From Rhodanobacter sp. MP7CTX1 (lineage in GTDB: Bacteria > Pseudomonadota > Gammaproteobacteria > Xanthomonadales > Rhodanobacteraceae), in the NCBI RefSeq assembly GCF_014205795.1, contig NZ_JACHCN010000006.1:1-64000 (forward strand): a stretch of 64,000 nt of DNA. The letters run 5' to 3'. Of this stretch, positions 42,649 to 51,871 are shown piece by piece (within the stretch, counting starts at the first letter, position 1; each line of letters opens with the position of its first letter). Under the pieces are notes generated by a model. It had not been told where the DNA came from. It did no database searches and worked only from the letters and a program-made list of their open reading frames with translations. The translations under genes and the position numbers were made by a program.

Positions 42649-43566
42649 CTACCTCAACTGAGTAATGGGGCATGCAGCTATGCATTGCTTCGCTAGCTCC
42701 CTTCCGCGAAGGCTTGCCAGACGATCTGACGGAATGAGGGATTCGCCGTAGTGCAATCCGGCCATCATCCCCACTAACGCCATCGGAATTCGCAAGTCAG
42801 GACTTGGCGCCGTGGCGAAATCGATCGCTCGTTCAAACGTCCTCGTGATCTGAAGCGCTTGACGCACGTGAGCTAGCAAGTAAAGCATGCGATGGGTCTG
42901 CGCATGAGCAGTGTCCCCCGGTGGGGTTCCAATGACTGTCCCTACATCTGCGCAAGCAATGCCGATGTTCGCTGACAACCGAAGGAGATTATTCGCAGCA
43001 TATTCCCAGGCATCCGCCTGGTCGTCCAGATAGGCCTTAGCCAACATACAACCCATGACGAGCGTGGCTTTGTCGATGTCGTCCCGCATCGCTTCGCGCC
43101 CGAGGATGAGCCCTTGATGGGCAAGAACCGAGGGGTCCTCGCTTCCATTCCACAAGAGCGGTAATGAAAACAGGAGTGCGCATTGCTCAATCGCGTGTTG
43201 CCGGTAGCATTCCAGCGCGGCGTAGCTTTGACCTAACAGGGTCGGGCTCGACAAAGGGCCCTCGAGTTCGGCGAATCGATATTCGCTGTCAGGATAGCAA
43301 ATGCCTAGTCGAGCGCTCTGAATAGCGTGGCCCGCCATGGCTTCAAAGGGCACATCTTTTTTCTGCAGCCCCATCAACAAACACAAGATCTGGGCTCCTT
43401 CCAATCCCCACGACGCTCCTGGAAGGCGGTCGCGAATGCTACCTGTTGCTGGCGGATCCTTCAGCCACGTGGCTCGAACCTCACCAAAAGCGCTCCCGAT
43501 GAGTAGTCCCCAAAGGCCGCCTACCAACCGGTCTCTCCGCTTAAGCATGTTTTCAGAATCTTTCAC
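42649..43566 (-). CDS. ADP-ribosylglycohydrolase-family protein lacking the usual metal motif
   Basis: 305 residues. The N-terminus RLVGGLWGLLIGSAFGE and C-terminus IPMALVGMMAGLHYGESLIP match the ADP-ribosylglycohydrolase (DraG) fold, in which they read GallGlaiGDAlG and ...alaGalyGe..iP. The region that should hold the TDD metal ligands reads PGASWGLEGAQILCLLMG, and the late D.D motif is also not seen. The Mg-dependent hydrolase activity is therefore doubtful. Start is a GTG at 43566 placed 6 bases behind GGAG; an ATG six codons later is possible. It may bind rather than cleave ADP-ribose. Confidence 0.7.
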   Translation of the reverse strand: MKDSENMLKRRDRLVGGLWGLLIGSAFGEVRATWLKDPPATGSIRDRLPGASWGLEGAQILCLLMGLQKKDVPFEAMAGHAIQSARLGICYPDSEYRFAELEGPLSSPTLLGQSYAALECYRQHAIEQCALLFSLPLLWNGSEDPSVLAHQGLILGREAMRDDIDKATLVMGCMLAKAYLDDQADAWEYAANNLLRLSANIGIACADVGTVIGTPPGDTAHAQTHRMLYLLAHVRQALQITRTFERAIDFATAPSPDLRIPMALVGMMAGLHYGESLIPSDRLASLRGRELAKQCIAACPITQLR

Positions 43567-44169
43567 GAGTTTCTCCGATGTGGATGTCGCCAGTTATTCC
43601 ACATCGACAATGTCTCTTCCGTTGGGACGCACCCACGATTTTGAAGTCGGTAAATGAGAGCGACTATGCAGCCACTGCGGTCAACTTGCCCAACAGACTT
43701 TTGCGCAATTGATCCGCAGAATGCGGCGGGGAAGAAATCACATAAACCTTGTCGCCACGTGAAGGAGTTTGCTTAACCCTGTCGCTTATAGCTTTCGTGT
43801 CTCCGTGCAAAAATATAAAGGCCATACAAACCAATCAGTTGTATGCGATGACAAGGTTAGGTATCGCCGACATATGTCGTGGACAGAACTCCAAAGTTTG
43901 TACGTCAAACACAAACTTTGGAGAACGGGCCGCCTACAAACCTTGGAGTTTGGGCAGCAACCGAGATACCTCAGTGCAGGCTCCCGAGCACTGTTCCTAG
44001 TCGGGTTCGGCATTCCGTTGCGGGCCGCAGTCATGAGCCGCAGATAGGGCTACAACAAGCTCAGTGGCCGGACCGCAGACGCGTTAGAGGGCACACGCGG
44101 GCAAATAGTGTTCCGGCGATCACACCGAATGCTCATGGATTGCTAAGAGGTGTTGCCAGATTTGAGCCA
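43567..44169. other. Intergenic with palindromic repeat, no gene seen
   Basis: Apart from the repeat unit at 43880-43924 no recognisable feature is found. Short frames on both strands are mutually overlapping and resemble nothing. An AGGTATC / GATACCT pair at 43858 and 43964 brackets the repeat and may mark the ends of a small element of about 115 bp. Confidence 0.5.
43880..43924. repeat. Small palindromic repeat, copy 2 of 3
   Basis: TGGACAGAACTCCAAAGTTT, then ACAAACTTTGGAGAACG: arms CTCCAAAGTTTGT and ACAAACTTTGGAG are perfect complements. It shares the left flank GGTATCGCCGACA with the copy at 17171. Confidence 0.7.
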
Positions 44170-44371
44170 CCGTAGCTTGGTTCGATCAATGCCAGCAGTG
44201 CTTCCCACAACGCAATCTTGTCCATCTCGCAAAGGAACCGCTCGCGCCGCGGCGGCGTCTTCTTCGACTCGAAAATCGGCGACGCAAACGAACGCTGTTT
44301 CATGGAGGGATGCGTTTCCTGGAGACTGGTCGCAATGATTCCCAAGGCGCGGAACAGATCAGAGCACCCTA
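44170..44371 (-). mobile_element. IS5 right-end fragment (duplicate)
   Basis: Same extent and position relative to the hydrolase gene as the fragment at 32566-32787: transposase N-terminal codons and the terminal repeat AGATCAGAGCACC. It shows that the duplication included an already truncated IS5. Confidence 0.85.
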
Positions 44372-44416
44372 AGCCGCGGCGGTAGCAACGCAACATTTGT
44401 CGCGATCGCCGCGGCT
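44372..44416 (-). terminator. Stem-loop after the duplicate hydrolase gene
   Basis: AGCCGCGGCG against CGCCGCGGCT, identical to the structure at 32788-32832. Confidence 0.55.
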
Positions 44417-44435
44417 GTTCTACAGAAGTTATCGA

Positions 44436-45491
44436 TCAGAAGCGATCAACGTCAACGATTGCCTGGGCGAAGTCCTGCGGCGCCTCTTGGGGCAGGTTGT
44501 GACCGACACCACCACCGATGTCTCGATGTGCGTATTTGCCGGTGAATTTCTTCGCATAGGCTGCGGCGGGTGGGTGCGGGGCGCCGTTGTCACTACCTTC
44601 AAGCGTGATTGTCGGTACAGTAATATTGGGCGCGGCAGCTAAACGCTGCTCAAGAGCATCGTATTGCGGTTCGCCTTTGGAGAGCCCCAGGAACCAGCGA
44701 TAATGATTAATCGTGATTTCGGCGAAGTCAGGGTTTTCAAACGATACGGCGCTGCGCTCATAGGTGGCGTCGTCGAAGTTCCACTTTGGCGAAGCGGTCG
44801 TCCAAATGAGCCTGTTGAAGTCCTTCCAATTCTTCTCGTAACCAAGCTTTCCGCGGTCAGTAGCGAAATACCACACGTACCACCATTGTTGCTCGATCTT
44901 AGGCGGCAACGGATGTGCGAAGAGAGGTTGGCTAGCGACGATGTAGCCGCTTACAGAGACTAATGCCTTGCAACGCTCCGGCCAGAGCGCCGCGATTTGG
45001 CAAGCGCAATTCGCACCCCAGTCAAAGGCACCAAAGACCGCGCTCTTGATCTTCAGCGCATCCATCAGCGCAATAATGTCGATCGCATTTCTCACCTGCT
45101 GCCCATTTCTGTACGTATCGGCTGAAAGAAAGCGCGTCGTACCATAGCCGCGGAAATGGGGAATGATCACTCGATAGCCTTGCGATGCGAGCAATGGGGC
45201 AACGTCCACGAAACTATGGATATCGTAAGGCCAACCGTGCAGGAGTATGACGACGGGACCGTCAGCAGGACCGGCTTCCGCATATCCCATATTCAGGACA
45301 CCGGCATTGATTTGCTTAATCACGCCGAACGACGAGTTGCCACCTGGCTTGACCGGCGGAATGGTTACCGGCGATTTCGACAAGCCGGATTTCGCGAAGG
45401 CGTCCCCCATCGAAATGAACGGGGCCGCTGCCATCGTCAGGGCAGCTAAGCCGAGAAAAGTGCGTCGTTGAGGGTCGGTTTCACTGGTCAT
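44436..45491 (-). CDS. Tat-exported alpha/beta hydrolase (paralogue 3)
   Basis: 351 residues, differing only at scattered positions from paralogue 2 at 32852: leader DPQRRTFLGLAALTMAAAPF with twin Arg, HGWP motif, nucleophile elbow GAFDWGAN, catalytic His in GGGVGHNLPQEAP. Substitutions are mostly conservative and the frame is intact, so it is likely functional although its P460 partner upstream is truncated. Start at the ATG of MTSETDPQRR. Confidence 0.88.
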   Translation of the reverse strand: MTSETDPQRRTFLGLAALTMAAAPFISMGDAFAKSGLSKSPVTIPPVKPGGNSSFGVIKQINAGVLNMGYAEAGPADGPVVILLHGWPYDIHSFVDVAPLLASQGYRVIIPHFRGYGTTRFLSADTYRNGQQVRNAIDIIALMDALKIKSAVFGAFDWGANCACQIAALWPERCKALVSVSGYIVASQPLFAHPLPPKIEQQWWYVWYFATDRGKLGYEKNWKDFNRLIWTTASPKWNFDDATYERSAVSFENPDFAEITINHYRWFLGLSKGEPQYDALEQRLAAAPNITVPTITLEGSDNGAPHPPAAAYAKKFTGKYAHRDIGGGVGHNLPQEAPQDFAQAIVDVDRF

Positions 45492-45585
45492 GGCTTCTCT
45501 CTCGTCAAGGTTGTGTAGTTGCAGAAAGGCAAGAATCCCCGTGACCTAACGCATGCGTAGGCCTGATGTCGCTTGAGGTTTACGC

Positions 45586-45893
45586 TCACTGAGCGTATCG
45601 CGTAGTGACGAAATCGTGATTTTTCGCCAGCGATTGGTGACAGGCGAAGCACGTTTTATGCTCCGCCAATGGGGTCGGTTTACCATTTACGAAGCGACCA
45701 AACCCCCAGCCGCCAGTGGCGGCATATTTCTTCGAGTCTTTCACCATAAACTGGACCGTCGTCGCTTGCTCTGGAAAGCTAGCTGTCGCAAAGAACGTCT
45801 GCGGCACGCGCTTCCAAGCCACCTTTGCCAGAACGGTTCCATCAGGAAATGGCAATGTACCTTCGCGAAATGCTTGGAAGCCGGTGGGATTAC
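45586..45893 (-). pseudogene. Cytochrome P460-like protein, 5'-truncated
   Basis: The C-terminal 100 residues are almost identical to the intact P460-like protein (FQAFREGTLPFPDGTVLAKV, GGWGFGRFVNG, KTCFACHQSLAKNHDFVTTR). At about 45893 homology ends inside the codons for NPTGFQAF and unrelated sequence begins. The open frame reaches an ATG at 45960 but has no signal peptide, so a periplasmic haem protein cannot be made from it. Confidence 0.85.
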
Positions 45894-46073
45894 GCCCCGA
45901 ATTCCATTGTATGGCTTTGTCCCGACGGATTTTATCGCGCTGCGGGATCATATATCCCATCCACGCCCTATGACATTAGTCAGGAAGCGGAGAACTCCGG
46001 ACCAAGTATTCTCCAGCCCGGGCAATTCGCTACGTATCTCCCACACAGGCTCTCCAAGAGTGAATCAACATGA
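45894..46073 (+). CDS. C-terminal fragment of an unrecognised protein
   Basis: Starting at the breakpoint of the truncated P460 gene, a plus-strand frame reads WLCPDGFYRAAGSYIPSTPY, DISQEAENSGPSILQPGQFA, TYLPHRLSKSEST and overlaps the next ATG (ATGA). Its composition looks like genuine coding sequence. It seems to be the tail of a gene whose front was removed by the duplication. I do not recognise the family. Confidence 0.35.
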   Translation, partial: APNSIVWLCPDGFYRAAGSYIPSTPYDISQEAENSGPSILQPGQFATYLPHRLSKSEST

Positions 46074-46336
46074 GAATCCTTCTGTGCGTGCCTTTTCTTA
46101 TATTTCTTGCGACCGCGGTTGCTCAGCAAGCGCCAATGTCGACGTGGATGACGCATCAGGCGGAGATTAACGGGAATGAAGGCGTTGCACTAACAGATAA
46201 GCAGGTTGCAGCGAACTCAGAGCAGTCCTCGCCCAGAGTCAGAAGCAGGAAGGGCGCCGAGGCGTGCCAGCAGAAACTCTGGGGGCACTTGGCATGCCAG
46301 GAGACTGTCTGGAACTCCCCATGCCCCAAACCCTAA
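46070..46336 (+). CDS. Small secreted protein of unknown function
   Basis: 88 residues with a clear signal peptide (MRILLCVPFLIFLATAVA, cleavage before QQAP). The mature part is short, polar and has three cysteines (ACQQKLW, LACQETVW, SPCPKP). Start overlaps the stop of the preceding fragment (ATGA). No family recognised. Confidence 0.45.
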   Translation: MRILLCVPFLIFLATAVAQQAPMSTWMTHQAEINGNEGVALTDKQVAANSEQSSPRVRSRKGAEACQQKLWGHLACQETVWNSPCPKP

Positions 46337-46533
46337 CACTCCGGTCACTGGCTTCTCACGCTCGATCACCCATCCTCCAACCGTCAGTCATCGACTGATC
46401 CAACAGGGCCGCGTTTCCCGTTTTCCGGAACGCAAGCGCTTGTGCAACAGCACCAAGTGGGGTTTCCAACCCACAATCCTTTAAGCTCGGAGTGATAGTT
46501 GTGTCACTGATCTATCGCTCGCAAGGGGGAAGC

Positions 46534-46878
46534 ATGCCCAAAAGATCGGCTCATCGATTTGGCGCGTCACACGACCCGGCGAATTTCGTCTATCACTATC
46601 CCGACTGTGCACCCGTGGAGGTCGGCTCTCATGAACCCACGGAGGAGGTGTTTGTGATCCAACTCGCCGAGCGCGTGTGGGATGTCAAGTTCAAGGTGGA
46701 CTCTGCCACCTTCAAGCCGGTGATCGCTGTCATGGTGGCAAACGGTGCTGACTTGGGCGAGCACGATCGGGAAGCCATGCGCATGGCTGACCGACATGGC
46801 GTCGCCATCGTTCGTGCCTGTAGTGAGTTCTGCGAGCTCAACCTCCTCGTCTCGCCGCCATCCGCCGGCACACACTGA
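46534..46878 (+). CDS. Hypothetical protein
   Basis: 114 residues from the ATG of MPKRSAHRFG behind AAGGGGGA. It reads like a compact soluble domain (EEVFVIQLAERVWDVKFKVD, KPVIAVMVANGADLGEHDRE, CSEFCELNLLVSPP). No signal peptide or known motif. A longer frame from 46492 lacks a ribosome site. Confidence 0.55.
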   Translation: MPKRSAHRFGASHDPANFVYHYPDCAPVEVGSHEPTEEVFVIQLAERVWDVKFKVDSATFKPVIAVMVANGADLGEHDREAMRMADRHGVAIVRACSEFCELNLLVSPPSAGTH

Positions 46879-47119
46879 TCGAGCAATCCTCACCGGCTCG
46901 TCAAGCGCTCGTCAAGCGCTTGTCGAGGCAATCCTATGGTCTGCACATCTTGGGGCAACGACCTCATCTCGAGCGATGTTGAGAGCATGACGCGTCACGA
47001 AAAAAGAGCCTTCGATCGCTCAAGTCGTCGGCTTCCGCCCAATGGTGATGAAGCCCTGGCAGCGATAAGCCGGTGGCCGTCTCGCGCTCGATCCCACGCA
47101 CGAGACGGCTGTGACGTTC

Positions 47120-47374
47120 TTAGTCCCGCTTGGTAAACAGTGCGTCGAACACGAAGCCCACTGCGCCCGCGAACAACGTGGTTCCCATAGGATTGCTCGC
47201 ACCGATATCGAGAGCGCTCGTCAACGCCTGGCCAGCCTTCCCCTGGACGCTCCCCGCTACTTCGCGTGCTTTCCCTTTCACTTCTTGGACCGTGTCACCA
47301 GTTAGCGCACCCGCGGCGCCGTGGATCTTGCCGGGAACGTTATCTACTGCACCTCTAATTTCTTGCTCATTCAT
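47120..47374 (-). CDS. CsbD-family stress protein with hydrophobic C-terminus
   Basis: 84 residues from the ATG of MNEQEIRGAVDNVPGKIHGA behind GGGAGG. The N-terminal half is the CsbD repeat pattern (GAVDNVPGKIHGAAGALTGD, EVKGKAREVAGSVQGKAG); the C-terminal half is a hydrophobic helix (MGTTLFAGAVGFVFDALF). CsbD proteins are small, abundant general stress proteins of unknown activity. The frame to 47413 is not needed. Confidence 0.85.
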   Translation of the reverse strand: MNEQEIRGAVDNVPGKIHGAAGALTGDTVQEVKGKAREVAGSVQGKAGQALTSALDIGASNPMGTTLFAGAVGFVFDALFTKRD

Positions 47375-47521
47375 GGGTATGACCTCCCGAGCAGGGCGAA
47401 TGACAGCAACCAATGCGCGGGACTCCGCTCATCGTTGGCCGAGGTATCGCTCCTGGAATGAGCAGTCACAACCGGACTACAAACAAAGTGTTTCGAATAC
47501 CGAGAAAAAGTCTCGTTGCGC

Positions 47522-47707
47522 TTACACCGAGTTCGGGCCTTCAAAGGTCTCCAGTGCGTAGCGGGTGGCGAGATACAAGCCAACCTCGCCGGCATCTGTG
47601 CTTCTTGTCGCACGTATAGCCGCGATCAGCTGCCAATGACTGCAGGAGAAATTTCCGCACCATTGCGTTCGACTCAGTCGGCTGAAGGGGTTGATTTGTT
47701 CAGACAT
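47522..47707 (-). CDS. DUF3606-like small protein
   Basis: 61 residues from the ATG of MSEQINPFSR. The pattern of a short start, then LSRTQWCGNFSCSHWQLIAA, IRATRSTDAGEVGLYLAT resembles DUF3606 (...YW...FGVS...L..AV..VG.....V..YL). Unknown role, common in soil proteobacteria beside other stress genes. A longer frame starts at 47851 without support. Confidence 0.5.
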   Translation of the reverse strand: MSEQINPFSRLSRTQWCGNFSCSHWQLIAAIRATRSTDAGEVGLYLATRYALETFEGPNSV

Positions 47708-48137
47708 GTTCAACGTGTCCTCATAACGATGTCCGCATATTCCAGTCGGCGGCGTGTTCGTACTGTCTTCGAGTACCTGCAGATGACGCCCGTAACTGAA
47801 CGCGATGCGGACAGCTCTCTTCTCAGGGTGAGAGGCCCTACGGATGGGCACGCGCGACGTTAGGCGCTAACGTTCTAGTCCACCCAATCGGACCCCCAGT
47901 CCTTCGCATGCGCCACGGCCGCCTCTTCGAAAAGGAAGGCCAGTTTCTCAGGCGTGGCGGCCACCACGGTGTCACCTGTTTGGTCGGCTCGGCATACCAC
48001 TGCCTTCGCACGATACCCGCCGCCTGCTCACCGGGTTGGGTCGCACATCAACAAGCACCCACGGTAGTGAAAGCCGCGTTCGTCAATATCCAGAAGTGTC
48101 TCCGGGTGAGCATGCTGACTTGCCGCCATGCAGCACT
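47708..48137. other. Intergenic, no gene seen
   Basis: Frames on both strands are short and unlike any family. Nothing else supported. Confidence 0.4.
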
Positions 48138-48356
48138 TTACACAACCCCTCTTGCCGCGTGGTCGAACATGCGCCAATGGCCGTCGATGCCTTCGACGGC
48201 GACTAATGCACTCTGGCCGTCCTGCACCGACGTCAGCGCAGCCCGGATCGCGAATCGCAACGCGTCGACACGGTTCTTGAACTGGGGACAACCATATTGG
48301 CCAGCGTCCACCGACCATACGCCGGGGAACATGGGGGCATAAAAGAGTTTGTACAT
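48138..48356 (-). CDS. Small hypothetical protein, DUF2188-like pattern
   Basis: 72 residues: GVWSVDAGQYGCPQFKNRVD, ALRFAIRAALTSVQDGQSAL, VAVEGIDGHWRMFDHAAR. The order Trp-containing strand, helix with A..FA..AA, then strand and DG.W.. resembles DUF2188-type small proteins. Start ATG at 48356. Modest support. Confidence 0.5.
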   Translation of the reverse strand: MYKLFYAPMFPGVWSVDAGQYGCPQFKNRVDALRFAIRAALTSVQDGQSALVAVEGIDGHWRMFDHAARGVV

Positions 48357-48611
48357 AATTTCAGGGATGGCGATGGCCGTTTTTGGTTTACGAAGAGAAT
48401 CCTAGGCGCGTCTCCGTGAGCCTGGCGTACACCAGTCAGCAACTTGGAATGTGGTAGAAGTTCTTCGCTGAACATCGCTTAGGCCGCGATACCGAGGTGG
48501 TACTCGAGTACATGCCAATCGACTTCGCGGGCGTTTGACTGAGCCAGAGGAAAGCGATGCGAGCGGTCATGATGGTTACTGGAAAAGTCGTTCTCTGGAG
48601 CAGATAGCAGC

Positions 48612-49739
48612 ATGCGATTGGCACAGTTCATTACAGTCCACCGGGAGGCGATCCTGAAAGAATGGGACAATTTCGCCCGTACCTTGCAGCCTGGTACTCG
48701 TGTGATGGGTGGCGGGGAACTGCGCGATCACGCCGAGCAAATATTGGTCGAAATCGCCGCTGACATCAGCACCCCACAATCGACCCAGCAAGGCGTCGAG
48801 AAATCCCGCGGCGAGGGACCTAGAAGCGTTGTGGATACAGCATCGGAGGTTCATGCCGGAAGGCGCCTACGTTCGGGCTTCAGTATCGATCAGCTGGTGG
48901 CCGAATACCGTGCGCTGAGCGCCAGCGTACTACTGCTGTGGTCGCAGCAGCCTGATCGCGACCCCGAGTTTCGCGAGCAGGATACGCTACGTTTCAACGA
49001 GGCGATCGACAAAGGATTAGCCGAATCGGTGTCGCGCTACTCGCAGGCGGTGAACGAATCGCAAGACGTTTTCCTTGGTGTGCTCGGACATGATCTCCGC
49101 TCGCCGCTCGCCGTCATTTTGCTTTCGGCCGAGTTCTTTCTAAACGCCGATGAGTTGGGCAGTCGTTATGCCAAGATCGCTGCCAGCGTCTATTCAAGCG
49201 TGCGCCGCGCCGAGAAGATTGTAGAGAACCTGCTCGACTTCGCGCGTGCGCGCGTTGGTAGCGGCATCCCGGTGGATCGCGTCGAAGACAACCTCACTGC
49301 AACGTGCGAGGGCATCGTGCGCGAAGTGCGTCTGCTGCATCCCGATCGTGCTGTAGTGTTCCAGCCGGACGACCGCATCGGTGGCAGATTTGATAGTTCG
49401 CGCATGGGACAGGTTTTCAGCAACCTGATCGAAAACGCCATCAAACACGGTTTGAGTACTTCACCGGTAACTGTCAGCCAGCAGTTGGACGGTGATTACG
49501 CGGTGTTCTCGATCCACAACGAAGGCGAACCCATCGCAGCTGAAGACACGGTACACATTTTCAATCCGATGATGCGACATTCGCAGTTTGCCGCCGGAGA
49601 GCGGGGGTCACGGGCGGGCTTGGGGCTCGGCTTGTTCATCGCGCAGGAAATCATCACCGCCCACGGTGGCACTATCAAGGTCACCTCTTCGGCGGCGAGT
49701 GGGACAACGTTTCGCGTGAGGTTGCCTTTGTGCACCTGA
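48612..49739 (+). CDS. Cytoplasmic sensor histidine kinase with RsbRD-like N-terminal domain
   Basis: 375 residues without a membrane span. The N-terminal helical domain (about 1-145; FITVHREAILKEWDNFARTL, FSIDQLVAEYRALSASVLLL) resembles the RsbR/RsbRD N-terminal domain. HisKA follows with His160 in LGVLGHDLRSPLAVILLSAE, and HATPase with NLIENAIKHG, AGLGLGLFIAQEI and GTTFRVRLPL. Probably senses an internal signal and phosphorylates an unlinked regulator; no response regulator gene is adjacent. Complete and well formed. Confidence 0.88.
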   Translation: MRLAQFITVHREAILKEWDNFARTLQPGTRVMGGGELRDHAEQILVEIAADISTPQSTQQGVEKSRGEGPRSVVDTASEVHAGRRLRSGFSIDQLVAEYRALSASVLLLWSQQPDRDPEFREQDTLRFNEAIDKGLAESVSRYSQAVNESQDVFLGVLGHDLRSPLAVILLSAEFFLNADELGSRYAKIAASVYSSVRRAEKIVENLLDFARARVGSGIPVDRVEDNLTATCEGIVREVRLLHPDRAVVFQPDDRIGGRFDSSRMGQVFSNLIENAIKHGLSTSPVTVSQQLDGDYAVFSIHNEGEPIAAEDTVHIFNPMMRHSQFAAGERGSRAGLGLGLFIAQEIITAHGGTIKVTSSAASGTTFRVRLPLCT

Positions 49740-49821
49740 GCGCCACCGATCGGCTTGCCAGGCGTCGAGCCGGCCTCGGGCGGAAGCGGACTTCGCACAC
49801 TGAACGCTCGCAAGGCGGTCT

Positions 49822-51861
49822 CTACGTAGCAGGACTAACGGCAATCTCTACGTGCATTACTTGATGCTCTGCCATGCCTGCCTCCTCGTCGCGGAAGCGA
49901 TCTGCAATTTGCAGAATTTCAGCTTCAATCGTGAAGAAAGCATCCAGCACGGTCGGATCAAACGTCGTCTCGCGTAAACCGCGCATGAGGGCCTTCGCAC
50001 GATCATGGAGAAAGGCATCCTTGTAGCAGCGTCGGCTTATCAACGCGTCGTAAATGTCGGCGACCGCCATGATTCGGCCGGACAGCGGAATATCCTCACC
50101 GCGCAATCCGCTCGGATAGCCGGTCCCATCCCATTTTTCGTGGTGCGTAGCGGCGATCTCTCCGGCGATCAGGAGAAAATTCTCGCCTTCGATATGCTCC
50201 GCCATGCTGTAGATGATCTTCCGACCAAATTCAGCATGCCGCCTCATGACTATCAGCTCTTCTGGGGTCAGCGGCCCTGGCTTAAGCAGGATGTGGTCCG
50301 GCACCCCGACCTTGCCAATATCATGCAGTGGCGCAGAGAGGAATAAGAGTTCGATGTATTCCCTGGTCAGGGTCTGCGCGTGCTTTTTGCTCCGCTGCAA
50401 TTGCTCTGCGATCGCGCGCACGTAGTGTTGGGTGCGTTTGATATGGCCACCTGTCTCAGGGTCGCGGGTTTCGGCGACCGCAGCCATGGACTCGATGGCC
50501 ACCTGACGTGCGTTCTCAAGTTGGCGGTGCCACCGCTGTGCACGGCGGTGGTTGAAGGCAAAGCGAACTACGAAGCACAGTACCAACAGCGTACCCAAGA
50601 CCACTAAGGGCGCAGCCGTCGGAATGAAGAGGCCTGTGCGCACAAAGACTTCTATATCAATCCCAATCAGTGCGGCACCGGACAATACGGCGAAGACGGC
50701 CAGGATGGTCATGCCGCGGCCGGCAACGAACATGGTGGAAAACACGAGGGCCACCAGCAGCCCGAGTAGCAGTGCGGCCATGCTGCCCCACACCGGGATA
50801 CGCACCGCATTGTCATCCAGAATGTTTTGCGACATTACCGACTGGATTTTCAAGCCCGAAAAATCCCGGTCCACAGCGGTCGGATGCACATCGTGCAGTC
50901 CGACTGCCGAGGAGCCAATGAAGACTATCTTGCCACGCAGATCCGCTGGTTGAGTCCGACCGCCCAGCACGTCCACTGCAGAGAGGCTGTCATACCGCTG
51001 CGACGGACCATTGAAGCGTAAGAGCGCGTAGCTGCCCTGGTCTATGGGAATCCGGTGGGTCCCGACCCGGATCGACAATCCGTCGACGCCTGATTCCACA
51101 CGCCCCGTCCCAACGCCGAGTGACCGCATTATGGCGGCCAAGGCGAGGCTGGGGTAGACGACTCCACCGTATTCGATCAGCAAGGGCAATCGCCGCAAGA
51201 CGCCGTCGGCATCGAGACGACTGTTGACGAAGCCTCTTCTCCTAGTTTGCGAGGCGATCGCGTCGACGCTATCCAGAACCCCCGGCGCCCGGTCAAGCGA
51301 CAGTAGGTCGACACGGCCGACGAAGCCAACACCGGGGCGCATCGGATGGTCGGTACGGCTCGTGTGGTCGAAGTAGAAATAGGTTGCGCCGACCGCATCG
51401 CTACGCGCCATCATTTGGCCAAGATAGCCGTCGTTGTTCAGCAAGCCGGGGGGAACGCCGTTGAACGATACGTCAAGGCCGAAGTCGTGCTTGAAGGTTT
51501 GCTGGATGTCGGCCAGAGAGGTGCGATCGGATTCGGGAAATACGATGTCCATCGCGATGGCCGCCGGATGTTCGTTGGCGATTCGCTCGATCAGCTGCGC
51601 CACGCGATAGCGTGGCCATGGCCATTGACCCAGAGCAGACAGGCTGACTTCATCGATATCCACCACAACCGTGCCGGGCGCGGGAGCTCCCGATGCGGTC
51701 CGTACCAGCAAGGTGTCGAGGTCGAACTGATCAAGGGCCGCGACCGGCTTGAAGTTGAACAGTCCGCCGAACCCGATAGCCAAGGCAATCGATAGCCCAC
51801 CGAGGAGAATGAAGACGGCTTGGCGCCGCGACAGCCGAACGGATGAAGTGGCAGAGGTCAT
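49822..51861 (-). CDS. CHASE2-domain HD-GYP cyclic-di-GMP phosphodiesterase
   Basis: 679 residues. Span at about 15-33, extracytoplasmic CHASE2 domain (about 45-350; VVDIDEVSLSALGQWPWPR, AAIAMDIVFPESDR, KIVFIGSSAVGLHDVHPTAV), then three spans (about 358-435), a short coil and an HD-GYP domain (about 450-640). Key residues are present: HD at 513-514 in LHDIGKVGVPD, HHEKWDGTGYPSGL with GYP at 581-583, and RIMAVADIYDALIS. It should hydrolyse c-di-GMP in response to a periplasmic signal. Third gene of a FecR-OmpA-CHASE2 operon. Confidence 0.92.
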   Translation of the reverse strand: MTSATSSVRLSRRQAVFILLGGLSIALAIGFGGLFNFKPVAALDQFDLDTLLVRTASGAPAPGTVVVDIDEVSLSALGQWPWPRYRVAQLIERIANEHPAAIAMDIVFPESDRTSLADIQQTFKHDFGLDVSFNGVPPGLLNNDGYLGQMMARSDAVGATYFYFDHTSRTDHPMRPGVGFVGRVDLLSLDRAPGVLDSVDAIASQTRRRGFVNSRLDADGVLRRLPLLIEYGGVVYPSLALAAIMRSLGVGTGRVESGVDGLSIRVGTHRIPIDQGSYALLRFNGPSQRYDSLSAVDVLGGRTQPADLRGKIVFIGSSAVGLHDVHPTAVDRDFSGLKIQSVMSQNILDDNAVRIPVWGSMAALLLGLLVALVFSTMFVAGRGMTILAVFAVLSGAALIGIDIEVFVRTGLFIPTAAPLVVLGTLLVLCFVVRFAFNHRRAQRWHRQLENARQVAIESMAAVAETRDPETGGHIKRTQHYVRAIAEQLQRSKKHAQTLTREYIELLFLSAPLHDIGKVGVPDHILLKPGPLTPEELIVMRRHAEFGRKIIYSMAEHIEGENFLLIAGEIAATHHEKWDGTGYPSGLRGEDIPLSGRIMAVADIYDALISRRCYKDAFLHDRAKALMRGLRETTFDPTVLDAFFTIEAEILQIADRFRDEEAGMAEHQVMHVEIAVSPAT

Positions 51862-51871
51862 GACCGAGGCA

